Shown here in pieces: positions 1-5,644 of a DNA stretch of 22,424 nucleotides. How positions within the stretch are numbered: position 1 is the first letter of the stretch; each line of letters starts with the position of its first letter. Source of the DNA: a virus. The stretch lies in IMG/VR virus record IMGVR_UViG_3300009011_000058, positions 1 through 22,424 of that record; one strand, given 5' to 3'. The notes beneath the pieces were generated by a model, which worked only from the letters and a program-made list of their open reading frames with translations, did no database searches and was not told the DNA's origin. A program made the translations under genes and the position numbers.

Positions 1-1109
1 ATGAACAGCGAGCCGTGAGCCCAGTACACCATGCCACGGTAAATCGCCGACAGGTCGCGCAGCAGCGTCCAGGCCTCGGCACGGCCCTGCAGGTTCATGT
101 CGCAAAGGAATCGCGGCTCTTGGCCGCCTTGCCCATTCGGCACCTGCTGGTCGCAGTACTGGGCGATTCGATACATCTCCCACTTGTCGACCATCCACGA
201 CTTGATGCGCTTACCCAGGCCGAAACGATCCTCGACACATAGGCCATAGGTCACAAAAGCCGGGTTGTTGGTCCAAGCCTGCTTGAAGGTACCGTCCCAC
301 ACACCGGTGTACGTGCGTGTCACCGGGTCGTAGTTGGTCGGCACAGGCCAACGCTTGGCCTTACACTTCACGGTGACCGCTGGAATGTTCTGGAACTGCT
401 GGGCGTCGAACTCAATGTACAGCAGCGCGGTGTTCGGATAGCGCAACTTCTCGTCGATAATTTCCGTGTAGCCCGCAATGGTCATCGTGTCAGCAATGGT
501 GCCTTTGTTGGCGTTCGGCGTGATACGGCGGACGCGAAGCATCCAACCAGAAGTGGCCTTGGGCAGGTTGATACGCACGGACCGCTGGTAACCGTTGGTA
601 GTCTTGCCATCCACCGCGCCAAGGTGGGCCTCGGAGTAGGCGCCGCCATCAGTGGCAATGTCGATGGCGTACTCAATGCGGTACCCGTTGGTGTTGCCGT
701 TTTCATCTTGGCTGACAAGGCGCGGCCACGACATCCGGACACGCACAGCGGAAAGCTTGGTGTCGCTAAGGGCACGACTGAACGGGTTATCGCTGCGCAA
801 CTCGACACCGACGGTGGTCTCGTTCTCGACTGCCGGAATGCCTTGAATGTAGTCCTGCTCAATCGTGCCGCGGCGCCACTCCCACTTCACACCCGGGAAG
901 TTCACGTTGCCGCTGGCATCCATGATCGGCGTGTTGTCCAAGTAGATATCGCGGTCGGTTGGAGTACCTTCGAATTCACCTTCACCCACGGCCAGCAGAA
1001 GCTTGGCAACGTTGGTCGACTGCAAGCTATCCGGGGCCTCGACGGGCGATTTTGGCTTGCTCTCACCGCCCTTGGCGCCGGTGATGTCGAAGTGAGCTGC
1101 TGAGCCCAT
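1..1109 (-). CDS. J: gpJ-like host-specificity / tail tip attachment protein, N-terminal 369 residues (partial)
   Basis: The minus-strand frame stays open from an ATG at 1109 to the window edge, so the C-terminal part is missing. The start is preceded by a strong Shine-Dalgarno (GGAGGAAAG). The N-terminus reads MGSAAHFDITGAKGG, followed by SPVEAPDSLQSTNVAKLLLA and then GEGEFEG, which is the hallmark of lambda gpJ-type central tail tip proteins. Later segments such as GLCVEDRFGLG and LCDMNLQGRAEAW also fit this family. In lambda, gpJ forms the tail tip, and its distal region binds the host receptor; the receptor-binding part would lie outside this window. It follows the gpI-like gene by 55 bases, with an intrinsic-terminator-like hairpin between them. 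Family assignment is sure; receptor unknown. Confidence 0.95.
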   Translation of the reverse strand, partial: MGSAAHFDITGAKGGESKPKSPVEAPDSLQSTNVAKLLLAVGEGEFEGTPTDRDIYLDNTPIMDASGNVNFPGVKWEWRRGTIEQDYIQGIPAVENETTVGVELRSDNPFSRALSDTKLSAVRVRMSWPRLVSQDENGNTNGYRIEYAIDIATDGGAYSEAHLGAVDGKTTNGYQRSVRINLPKATSGWMLRVRRITPNANKGTIADTMTIAGYTEIIDEKLRYPNTALLYIEFDAQQFQNIPAVTVKCKAKRWPVPTNYDPVTRTYTGVWDGTFKQAWTNNPAFVTYGLCVEDRFGLGKRIKSWMVDKWEMYRIAQYCDQQVPNGQGGQEPRFLCDMNLQGRAEAWTLLRDLSAIYRGMVYWAHGSLF

Positions 1110-1126
1110 ACTTTCCTCCAGGCAAT

Positions 1127-1146
1127 AAAAAACCGCCCGGAGGCGG
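1127..1146 (-). terminator. Intrinsic terminator-like hairpin between gpI and gpJ genes
   Basis: On the minus strand a 5-bp GC stem (CCGCC / GGCGG) with a 4-nt loop is followed directly by six U. It lies just upstream of the gpJ Shine-Dalgarno. Unlike the other terminators in the late operon, no moron gene precedes it. It may mark a lost or potential insertion site, or attenuate gpJ unless late antitermination is active. Confidence 0.6.
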
Positions 1147-1164
1147 CTGTTCGCTGAGTTGGCC

Positions 1165-1743
1165 CTAGGCCTTGTCTTGCGCCTCGATCGAGGCAGAGAT
1201 AATCGCCCCGCCCCAGCGGCGTTCGCCGATGCAGATCGGGACAGGGTTGCCGCTGGCTGTGGTGTTCTTGGCACTGCCGAAGGCGTAACTCGGTAAGTTC
1301 TCAGGTGCGGCACTCTGAGACAGGCCTTTGGCCTGAGGGCTGAGCATCTGGATGACGCCGCTGGCGGCCATTGCTACACCTACGGGAAGAAGGGCTTGGA
1401 ACCCAGGAACGGGTATGAAGGAAGCGGCAATCAAAATCGCGCCAATGACTGTCTGCAGCATCCCCCCACGCTTACTGCCAGCTATAACCGGAACGATTTT
1501 CACCACTTTCGCTCCGCCCCGACTGAATTCGGTTTCACCTACATTTTTACCGTTGCGGTAGATTGCGAAATTCATTCCCAAGCGAGACAGCCGATCAACC
1601 TCTTCCTTGAATCCTGGCAGCGTGATCGTCAGGGCTTTCAGCAACTCGCGCACGCTGCCGGTATCCAACAGCCGTCGATGCCGCTGTCCAAGCGCTTTGC
1701 GCAAGGTGCCTGAAAACTCGATAACGGTCATGTCTTGGGTCAT
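1165..1743 (-). CDS. I: gpI-like tail assembly protein
   Basis: A 192-residue protein of the lambda tail assembly I family, acting with gpK and gpL during tail tip assembly. The N-terminal half is soluble (VIEFSGTLRKALGQRHRRLL). A hydrophobic Gly/Ala-rich stretch at about residues 95 to 135 (GGMLQTVIGAILIAAS, then VGVAMAASGVIQML) and a C-terminal GNPVPICIGERRWGG are typical of the family. I chose ATG 1743 because GGAG lies about 6 bases upstream; the more upstream ATG at 1785 would place the terminator hairpin inside the coding sequence. The gene sits between the cargo region and gpJ, whereas in lambda it follows K directly. Confidence 0.92.
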   Translation of the reverse strand: MTQDMTVIEFSGTLRKALGQRHRRLLDTGSVRELLKALTITLPGFKEEVDRLSRLGMNFAIYRNGKNVGETEFSRGGAKVVKIVPVIAGSKRGGMLQTVIGAILIAASFIPVPGFQALLPVGVAMAASGVIQMLSPQAKGLSQSAAPENLPSYAFGSAKNTTASGNPVPICIGERRWGGAIISASIEAQDKA

Positions 1744-1758
1744 GCATTTCTCCGGACG

Positions 1759-1782
1759 AAAAAAAGCCGCCAAGTGGCGGCT
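1759..1782 (-). terminator. Intrinsic terminator after the lipoprotein gene
   Basis: Minus-strand 7-bp stem AGCCGCC / GGCGGCT with a 4-nt loop, followed by a run of U. It lies 19 bases past the lipoprotein stop and immediately upstream of the gpI ribosome binding site. It would end imm-lipoprotein transcripts initiated in the lysogen, while late transcripts must read through. Confidence 0.8.
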
Positions 1783-1800
1783 CATGGCTTGAAACAGCGT

Positions 1801-2148
1801 TCAAAGGCAGTTTTTCACGGACGAAGTAATCTTTGACCTGCCAATGGTTATTCCTGGCATCCGCTGATACAGCCGCACCTCGCTGCCGTGGGCCGTTTTT
1901 TTGATTTCCAGAAGCTCGTTGGTCTGACCGATCGATTCAGCTGAGGAAACCAATCGGTAGCCCGTAAGGGTCTCATTCATGGTTGCCCCGGCCTGGTGCT
2001 CTTGCCATTCAGGCAAAACGCAAAGCGCGTATGCCTTTGGTGACTTCGAGGTTTCTGCAACGATCGTAGGGCTCCCCTTGAGTAAATCACCGGGCGTTGT
2101 GCACCCCGCCAGCAATCCCAGCCCCATCGCTAGAAGAAGCGCCTTCAT
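1801..2148 (-). CDS. Small phage lipoprotein, probable superinfection-exclusion partner
   Basis: A 115-residue protein with a lipoprotein signal peptide: MKALLLAMGLGLLAGC, lipobox LLAGC, acylated Cys at residue 16. The following residues are TTP with no Asp at +2, which in Gram-negative sorting rules points to the outer membrane. The mature part has one Cys mid-protein and one near the C-terminus. Start ATG 2148 overlaps the stop of the upstream immunity gene (ATGA) and has GGAGG 6 bases before it, so the two are translationally coupled. Small phage lipoproteins such as T5 Llp block receptors against superinfection; that role is inferred from context, not homology. A lysis role (Rz1-like) is unlikely because no Rz or holin is adjacent. 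Confidence 0.85.
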   Translation of the reverse strand: MKALLLAMGLGLLAGCTTPGDLLKGSPTIVAETSKSPKAYALCVLPEWQEHQAGATMNETLTGYRLVSSAESIGQTNELLEIKKTAHGSEVRLYQRMPGITIGRSKITSSVKNCL

Positions 2149-2594
2149 ACGGCACCTCCAGCAGTTCCAGCCAAGTCGCTTCCACAATGCTTGCACTTGA
2201 TAGCAACCGCCAAGACTTCTTCGCCGCAGAATGGGCAGTCTTTTTTCGGCTTGGAATCAGCGACGGTGCGCATATCCGCAACAGGTGTAGGCGAGGCGGA
2301 TACCGGTACGTCCGCGACTATGACGGGAGAAGGCTTCTTAAATGCCCATACCAAGGCAGCTACCCAGCCAAGCAGGCTCCAACCCAGGAAGAAGTTAACA
2401 GCAGCGATGGCTCCCAGGTTGTTGTTCTTTCGCAGCCACGCCTCGATCGTTGGAAGCATGTAGAAAGCGGGGATGAACACGACACCACTGAATGCCACTA
2501 GGGTGCCAAACGCATTCAGCCCGCCCCGCTCTGCCCCCATCGCGTAGCTGTAGAAGGCGAGAAAGCCCAGGACGAGTAGACGGACGACGAACAT
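2145..2594 (-). CDS. Superinfection immunity membrane protein (Imm family) with C-terminal zinc ribbon
   Basis: A 149-residue protein. Hydrophobic segments lie at about residues 2 to 19, 28 to 46 and 62 to 82. The last two carry the pattern YMLPTIEAWLRKNN then NFFLGWSLLGWVAALVW, which matches the superinfection immunity family (Imm_superinfect) related to T4 Imm, an inner-membrane protein that stops DNA entry of related phages. The C-terminus adds CPFC (120, 123) and CKHC (134, 137), a zinc-ribbon-like pair; a linker rich in Pro, Val and Ala separates it from the membrane part. ATG 2594 is chosen because AAGGAG lies 7 bases upstream; the longer frame to 2810 crosses the promoter and the upstream terminator. 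The gene has its own candidate promoter. Confidence 0.88.
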   Translation of the reverse strand: MFVVRLLVLGFLAFYSYAMGAERGGLNAFGTLVAFSGVVFIPAFYMLPTIEAWLRKNNNLGAIAAVNFFLGWSLLGWVAALVWAFKKPSPVIVADVPVSASPTPVADMRTVADSKPKKDCPFCGEEVLAVAIKCKHCGSDLAGTAGGAV

Positions 2595-2643
2595 TTGAAC
2601 TCCTTGCTCACTGGCCATGGCCAATCCAATGGCTAATGACAGG

Positions 2644-2672
2644 ATGCTATCACCATCCGCGCTGCTCGTGAA
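2644..2672 (-). promoter_or_regulatory. Candidate sigma70 promoter for the immunity and lipoprotein genes
   Basis: On the minus strand TTCACG (2672-2667) and TAGCAT (2649-2644) are separated by 17 bases, each matching consensus at 4 of 6 positions. It sits just downstream of the KilA-N gene terminator and about 50 bases before the immunity gene start, as expected for a moron promoter active in the lysogen. Confidence 0.5.
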
Positions 2673-2683
2673 AAGCCAGCACC

Positions 2684-2704
2684 AAAACCCCGCGAGAGCG
2701 GGGT
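2684..2704 (-). terminator. Intrinsic terminator after the KilA-N gene
   Basis: Minus-strand 7-bp stem ACCCCGC / GCGGGGT with a 4-nt loop, followed by a short U run (UUU then GG). It lies 19 bases past the KilA-N stop and separates the antirepressor operon from the immunity genes. The U tract is short, so termination may be partial. Confidence 0.65.
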
Positions 2705-2722
2705 GCGATTGGATTTGGCGAT

Positions 2723-3223
2723 TCACGCTTCGTTGAGACCTAGAGTCAGTTGGAGTTGTTCGCGCCAGTAATCCACACGATTTTCCAAGGAAGGCTTTTG
2801 CCACCGCCAAGCTGAGAGCCCCTTCCCCTGCTGGCTCGCCAGGTCTTTGCGATGCTCAAGCGCTTTGCAGGCATTTTCGAGCTGCTGTCGAGCTCCCAAA
2901 TCCCCATGAAGGATTGAATCGATCTGGAGATCGCACCACACAGCAAATCTGACATCCAGCCACTGCGCAAATCGAACGCCCAGCTTCGGGTGAAGCCAAG
3001 TCCCTCCGTGGTGTCTGCCACGGCGCGTTTCTAAAAGTGATTCAGGATCACAATTAAGAACCTCACCCAGGACCTTCAGATATTGCCTAGTTTCATCCTG
3101 CTTGAGCCAGTCTACCGGGCGCTTTCCGAAGGGACGTGCGATTTCGGTTGCGTTGATCCACCCGTCGGTATTGAAACTAATTTCGTTGCCATCGTAGTCA
3201 AACGGGATGATTGTCGGATTCAT
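2723..3223 (-). CDS. KilA-N domain protein
   Basis: A 166-residue protein. Residues about 1 to 110 match a KilA-N DNA-binding domain: FNTDGWINATEIARPFGKR near the N-terminus, then TRRGRHHGGTWLHPKLGVRF and AQWLDVRFAVWCD. These motifs are shared by phage antirepressors and large-DNA-virus proteins. The remainder (about 110 to 166) is charged and helical with no recognised fold. Its ATG overlaps the antirepressor stop by 4 bases (ATGA), so both come from one coupled transcript. It probably cooperates with, or is an accessory of, the antirepressor; the exact target is unknown. Confidence 0.87.
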   Translation of the reverse strand: MNPTIIPFDYDGNEISFNTDGWINATEIARPFGKRPVDWLKQDETRQYLKVLGEVLNCDPESLLETRRGRHHGGTWLHPKLGVRFAQWLDVRFAVWCDLQIDSILHGDLGARQQLENACKALEHRKDLASQQGKGLSAWRWQKPSLENRVDYWREQLQLTLGLNEA

Positions 3224-4164
3224 GCGACAGCTCTCCCCTCAGACACCTCTACCGCGTAGCGCGTCGGCTGCTGCATCGCAGCCCCCAGGCCGGTCAAGAA
3301 CGAATTCATCTGATGCAATCGGTTTCGCAGGCTGCGAACTTCGTACCAGGCTCCATCGATCTCATAACCGGCCTCACGCAGCTCGCACAGGATCTTCTCG
3401 CACAGTGACAGATCCTGAGGACGCGAGCAGAGGTCGTTCATGCTCACATCAAGCCAGGCATGGCCCATGCCGCGATGCTCAAGCATTTCCATGCGGCGCT
3501 GGGTTAGCGCCTCAAGCGGGTAATGAATGGCCAGCGGTGGCTTGGCTTGCTGCGGGCCGAGGTATTCACCCTCAAGCGCGTAAGACGCGACGAAAGTGGC
3601 AGCGGCTTCAAACTGCGAGCTTGGAATCAGCTCAATGCGCGGCACCCCGAAGCAGGCATGAAGCGCAGACGCAAGCTTTGCCGTAGCGCTGCGCTGGTGT
3701 TCCGAGCTCATCTTGGCTACCCGGCAACGCATGATGTTACTGAGTCGCAAGGCGCCAGGCTTACCGAGGATGTCATCGACCATCGGCACCATGACTCCTT
3801 TTAAGTCTTCGTAGCGACCATGCTTACGGATCGCTGGCAGCACGTCAGAAGTCACCCACTTTTTGAAGCGCTTGGCCTCCGCCTTGCGGCTCTTGAAGAT
3901 CAAGGCATAGAGCCCGGATTCATTCACCACAAGCATTTCCTGGGCGCCTGAGGGGGTATTGACAGTGGCAATACCCTTCTCGTCCTCATCCAGACCGTCG
4001 GTTTCGCGGTCAGCGCGCCCGTTCACGGCGAGGGAGACGTTGCCGATCGCCAAGGACGCGCAAACATCTGCAGCCACAAACCACGGCTGATCATCAATCA
4101 GCAGCGTGCGCACCTGCTGCTTGCCAAAATTGAAAGGGATTACGTTTGTGCTATTATCGCCCAT
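3220..4164 (-). CDS. BRO-N family phage antirepressor
   Basis: A 314-residue protein. Residues about 5 to 110 form a BRO-N domain (RTLLIDDQPWFVAADVCASL, then VVNESGLYALIFKSRKAEAK and RFKKWVTSDVLPAIRKHG), typical of phage antirepressors that inactivate the prophage repressor. The C-terminal 200 residues have no domain I can name. The start is uncertain: ATG 4164 fits family N-termini (MGDNSTNVIPFNFG) and has AGGA 10 bases upstream. ATG 4275, behind a strong GAGGAGGGG within the Arc-like gene, would add 37 residues. I prefer 4164 because a predicted antisense RNA begins exactly there. It lies downstream of the Arc-like gene and is coupled to the KilA-N gene. Function is inferred from family and P22-like context. 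Confidence 0.85.
   Translation of the reverse strand: MGDNSTNVIPFNFGKQQVRTLLIDDQPWFVAADVCASLAIGNVSLAVNGRADRETDGLDEDEKGIATVNTPSGAQEMLVVNESGLYALIFKSRKAEAKRFKKWVTSDVLPAIRKHGRYEDLKGVMVPMVDDILGKPGALRLSNIMRCRVAKMSSEHQRSATAKLASALHACFGVPRIELIPSSQFEAAATFVASYALEGEYLGPQQAKPPLAIHYPLEALTQRRMEMLEHRGMGHAWLDVSMNDLCSRPQDLSLCEKILCELREAGYEIDGAWYEVRSLRNRLHQMNSFLTGLGAAMQQPTRYAVEVSEGRAVA
4130..4157 (+). promoter_or_regulatory. Candidate antisense promoter inside the antirepressor start (Psar-like)
   Basis: On the plus strand TTGAAA (4130-4135) and TATTAT (4152-4157) are 16 bases apart, each matching the sigma70 consensus at 5 of 6 positions. This is one of the best promoter matches seen in the window. It points away from the antirepressor coding sequence and towards the arc-ant junction. 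Confidence 0.6.
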
Positions 4165-4240
4165 GACGTTGTTTTCCTGATCGATGACTGCGTTGATCTC
4201 CGAAGCCTCAGTGTTCCCGCACTGGGGCTTCTTCGTTTTT
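4164..4240 (+). ncRNA. Predicted sar-like antisense RNA, about 77 nt, against antirepressor translation start
   Basis: Predicted from a promoter (-10 at 4152-4157) and an intrinsic terminator whose U tract ends at 4240. The RNA would be complementary to the antirepressor start codon at 4164, its Shine-Dalgarno region and the intercistronic stretch up to the Arc-like stop. In P22, sar RNA is a small antisense RNA over the arc-ant intercistronic region that represses ant translation. Here the position, orientation and size correspond, while no sequence similarity to P22 is claimed. The exact 5' end is estimated from promoter spacing. Confidence 0.55.
4202..4240 (+). terminator. Intrinsic terminator of the predicted antisense RNA
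   Basis: Plus-strand 12-bp stem: GAAGCCTCAGTG pairs with CACTGGGGCTTC across a 6-nt loop (TTCCCG), followed by TTCGTTTTT. One pair is a U-G wobble in plus-strand RNA but a C-A mismatch in minus-strand RNA, so the structure is formed better by the antisense transcript. It also overlaps the arc-ant intercistronic region. Confidence 0.7.
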
Positions 4241-4412
4241 AGGCTTCCGCCTGTTGCCTCTGCATTGCCCGCCATTTCAGCCCCTCCTCGATTAAAAGGC
4301 CAAGCTCGGCATTGAGACTGCGACGGTTGATTCCCGCCTCCTCCTTTGCCTTCTCTTTTAATTCATTCGCAATCCGCAAGCTGTATGCGGGACATTGATG
4401 TGCGCCTTTCAT
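4239..4412 (-). CDS. Arc-like ribbon-helix-helix repressor (57 residues)
   Basis: A short gene with the Arc family pattern: a beta strand (PAYSLRIANELKE), then helices containing RRSLNAELGLLIEEGL. P22 Arc is 53 residues and binds operator DNA with its N-terminal strand; the length here fits. A strong Shine-Dalgarno (GGGAGGAGAG) precedes ATG 4412. It is the first gene of the arc-like, antirepressor, KilA-N operon and faces a second Arc-family gene across a palindromic operator. It probably represses its own promoter and hence the antirepressor. Its 3' end contains a strong GAGGAGGGG followed by an in-frame ATG for the downstream antirepressor frame, so translational coupling is possible. Confidence 0.88.
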   Translation of the reverse strand: MKGAHQCPAYSLRIANELKEKAKEEAGINRRSLNAELGLLIEEGLKWRAMQRQQAEA

Positions 4413-4439
4413 GGCTCTCCTCCCTGGGCTTGTGGATTC

Positions 4440-4468
4440 ATATTGACGTCACACAAATGTGACGTCAA
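4440..4468 (-). promoter_or_regulatory. Candidate promoter of the arc-like/antirepressor operon
   Basis: On the minus strand TTGACG (4468-4463) matches the -35 consensus at 5 of 6 positions, and CAATAT (4445-4440) lies 17 bases downstream as a weak -10. The whole spacer is filled by the palindrome at 4445-4466, so a bound repressor would block polymerase. Confidence 0.45.
4445..4466. promoter_or_regulatory. Perfect palindromic operator in the divergent RHH regulator intergenic region
   Basis: Nine-base arms GACGTCACA and TGTGACGTC are perfectly inverted around a CAAA centre. The site lies between two divergently transcribed Arc-family genes and inside the candidate promoter of the minus-strand one. 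RHH repressors bind such palindromes as paired dimers. The direct repeat GTGGATTC flanks it at 4432-4439 and 4469-4476, and a smaller inverted repeat GATTC-TT-GAATC sits at 4472-4483. Which of the two proteins binds which element cannot be told from sequence. Confidence 0.75.
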
Positions 4469-4486
4469 GTGGATTCTTGAATCTTT

Positions 4487-4516
4487 TTGAATGCACGAAC
4501 AGAATCGCTGTTTAAT
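4487..4516 (+). promoter_or_regulatory. Candidate promoter of the Mnt-like operon
   Basis: Plus-strand TTGAAT (4487-4492) and TTTAAT (4511-4516) with 18-base spacing, 22 bases before the chosen start. An alternative pairing is TTGAAT at 4477-4482 with CAGAAT at 4500-4505 (17-base spacing). Both are moderate matches; some promoter here is expected because the gene is the first on its strand. Confidence 0.4.
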
Positions 4517-4537
4517 ATCATTGCACCTAGGAAACCC

Positions 4538-4978
4538 ATGACTGACCGCCACGTCCTGCCCCCATACTCATTACGGATGCCAGCCGATCTGCGGGAGAAA
4601 CTGGAGACGTCCGCATCAGAGGGTAAGCGCAGTCTCAACGCTGAAATCGTTGCGAGGCTTGAGGCAAGCTACGACTTCATTCCTCAGTCCAGGGCCATAT
4701 CAGCCGAAGACGGCGTTTCAGAGCTCAATGAGCTCTACAGTCAGCAAGCTGCCATTTCTGCATTGCAGATCGCCAAGATTAGAGCCTTGGTCGCCCTGAA
4801 AGCCGAGCTCAATGAATCACACTCCCCAGAAGAGAAAGCGGCCCTGCTTGCTGCATCAACTATTGCTCAGTCTGAAATCGATAGTCTTTCTACCCATAGA
4901 AGCGAACTCCTAAGCGAATATGAAAAGCTCAGGGCAGTACTGAAGCTGAACCAGCGCGCGCCGCGAGAGGAGCAATGA
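4538..4978 (+). CDS. Mnt-like ribbon-helix-helix regulator with long C-terminal helix
   Basis: A 146-residue protein. Residues about 8 to 43 are an Arc/Mnt RHH domain (PPYSLRMPADLREKLE, then GKRSLNAEIVARLEASY), sharing YSLR and RSLNAE with the Arc-like protein encoded on the other strand. The remaining 100 residues are charged and alanine-rich, predicted helical or coiled coil. P22 Mnt tetramerises through a C-terminal coiled coil, though it is only 82 residues. I chose ATG 4538 because AGGAA lies 5 bases upstream; a TTG at 4487 would add 17 residues without a ribosome site. It heads a plus-strand operon running against the late genes, so it is probably expressed in the lysogen to repress the antirepressor operon. 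Confidence 0.85.
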   Translation: MTDRHVLPPYSLRMPADLREKLETSASEGKRSLNAEIVARLEASYDFIPQSRAISAEDGVSELNELYSQQAAISALQIAKIRALVALKAELNESHSPEEKAALLAASTIAQSEIDSLSTHRSELLSEYEKLRAVLKLNQRAPREEQ

Positions 4979-5030
4979 CGTCCGAATCATGGGCCTGCGA
5001 CTTCGCCCTCCGACACGGATAAACTCAAGC

Positions 5031-5045
5031 CCGGCCAAGCGCCGG
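5031..5045 (+). repeat. Decayed copy of the terminator hairpin found at 5582
   Basis: CCGGC / GCCGG with a 5-nt loop, preceded by AAGC. It resembles the start and stem of the hairpin at 5582-5604 (both contain AAGCCCGGCCAAG then GCCGG) but ends in ATTCCC rather than a U run. It may be a weak attenuator between the Mnt-like gene and the next two genes, or a degenerate terminator. Confidence 0.45.
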
Positions 5046-5078
5046 ATTCCCACATAAATGAGACATCAAGGAAGAACG

Positions 5079-5291
5079 ATGCGAAAGCTGCGCAGCCGTG
5101 AAGTGATTGGTCTGAGCGTTGATGAAATCCTTCAAGAGTTCAACGAGCGAGCCTCGGAGCTCGACATCACCGAGGAGAACCTGGTATCGGTGAACGTGAA
5201 TCCACCTCGTCACGCACTCCGCATTCTCGACGGAGGTAAGATCAAGGAAGCCAACGTCCAGGTAACCTTCATCTACTGGAGTGAGCGATGA
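5079..5291 (+). CDS. Small unrecognised protein (70 residues)
   Basis: I do not recognise this protein. It begins MRKLRSREVIGLSVDEILQE and ends in beta-like segments (ENLVSVNVNPP, VQVTFIYWSER). There is no signal peptide or membrane segment. ATG 5079 has AAGGAAG just upstream; an earlier in-frame ATG at 5058 lacks one. Its stop overlaps the next start (ATGA), giving a coupled pair in the same strand and probable operon as the Mnt-like regulator. A small acidic-basic pair might suggest an antitoxin or regulator, but nothing specific supports that. Confidence 0.75.
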   Translation: MRKLRSREVIGLSVDEILQEFNERASELDITEENLVSVNVNPPRHALRILDGGKIKEANVQVTFIYWSER

Positions 5292-5575
5292 GCCACATCA
5301 AAGCCCGCGTCGAAGCGCTACGGGAGCTCATCGACGAACTCAAGAATGCTGAAAGTATTTTCGAGCGTGCTGCGCTATTCGCTGCCATTCGGGGCGTTGT
5401 AGAGGACCTCGAGAACGACGAGCAACTCAATGGCTATGCCAAAGAGAAGGCCTTGGGTGTGCGCTGGCACGCTGCCGCTGCACTCGGCTTCGACGAAAAC
5501 AATGGCCACACTGCAGAAGCGCATCGAGTGTGGGCGTACGGGGAAATGAACACGCTCGAATCTGCATACGAATAA
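5288..5575 (+). CDS. Unrecognised helical protein (95 residues)
   Basis: A mostly helical, acidic protein without membrane segments or Cys pairs. Motifs visible: an N-terminal helix (HIKARVEALRELIDELKNAE) and a C-terminal part with WHAAAALGFDENNG and HRVWAYGEMNTLESAYE. Start overlaps the preceding stop by 4 bases. It is the last gene of the plus-strand operon, followed by a clear intrinsic terminator 6 bases later. Function unknown. Confidence 0.78.
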   Translation: MSHIKARVEALRELIDELKNAESIFERAALFAAIRGVVEDLENDEQLNGYAKEKALGVRWHAAAALGFDENNGHTAEAHRVWAYGEMNTLESAYE

Positions 5576-5581
5576 GCATAA

Positions 5582-5604
5582 GCCCGGCCAAGAGCCGGGC
5601 TTTT
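5582..5604 (+). terminator. Intrinsic terminator of the Mnt-like operon
   Basis: Plus-strand 7-bp stem GCCCGGC / GCCGGGC with 5-nt loop CAAGA and four U. It lies directly after the 95-residue protein and separates this operon from the AT-richer HEPN gene. Confidence 0.85.
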
Positions 5605-5644
5605 CAATCAAAACACTGTCAAACTAGCCCGAGGATCTATAAAA

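Noticed and set aside
624-1103. Plus-strand open frame in the first kilobase.
   Set aside because: The minus strand encodes gpJ through the entire region with family motifs; the plus frame is its shadow.
1744-1785. Upstream start that would lengthen gpI by 14 residues.
   Set aside because: The extra segment is the terminator hairpin itself; ATG 1743 has its own Shine-Dalgarno.
2595-2810. N-terminal extension of the immunity protein.
   Set aside because: It would run through the terminator, candidate promoter and the end of the KilA-N gene; ATG 2594 has AAGGAG at proper spacing.
3207-3686. Plus-strand open frame opposite the antirepressor.
   Set aside because: Arg/Ala/Ser-rich shadow of the antirepressor and KilA-N coding frames.
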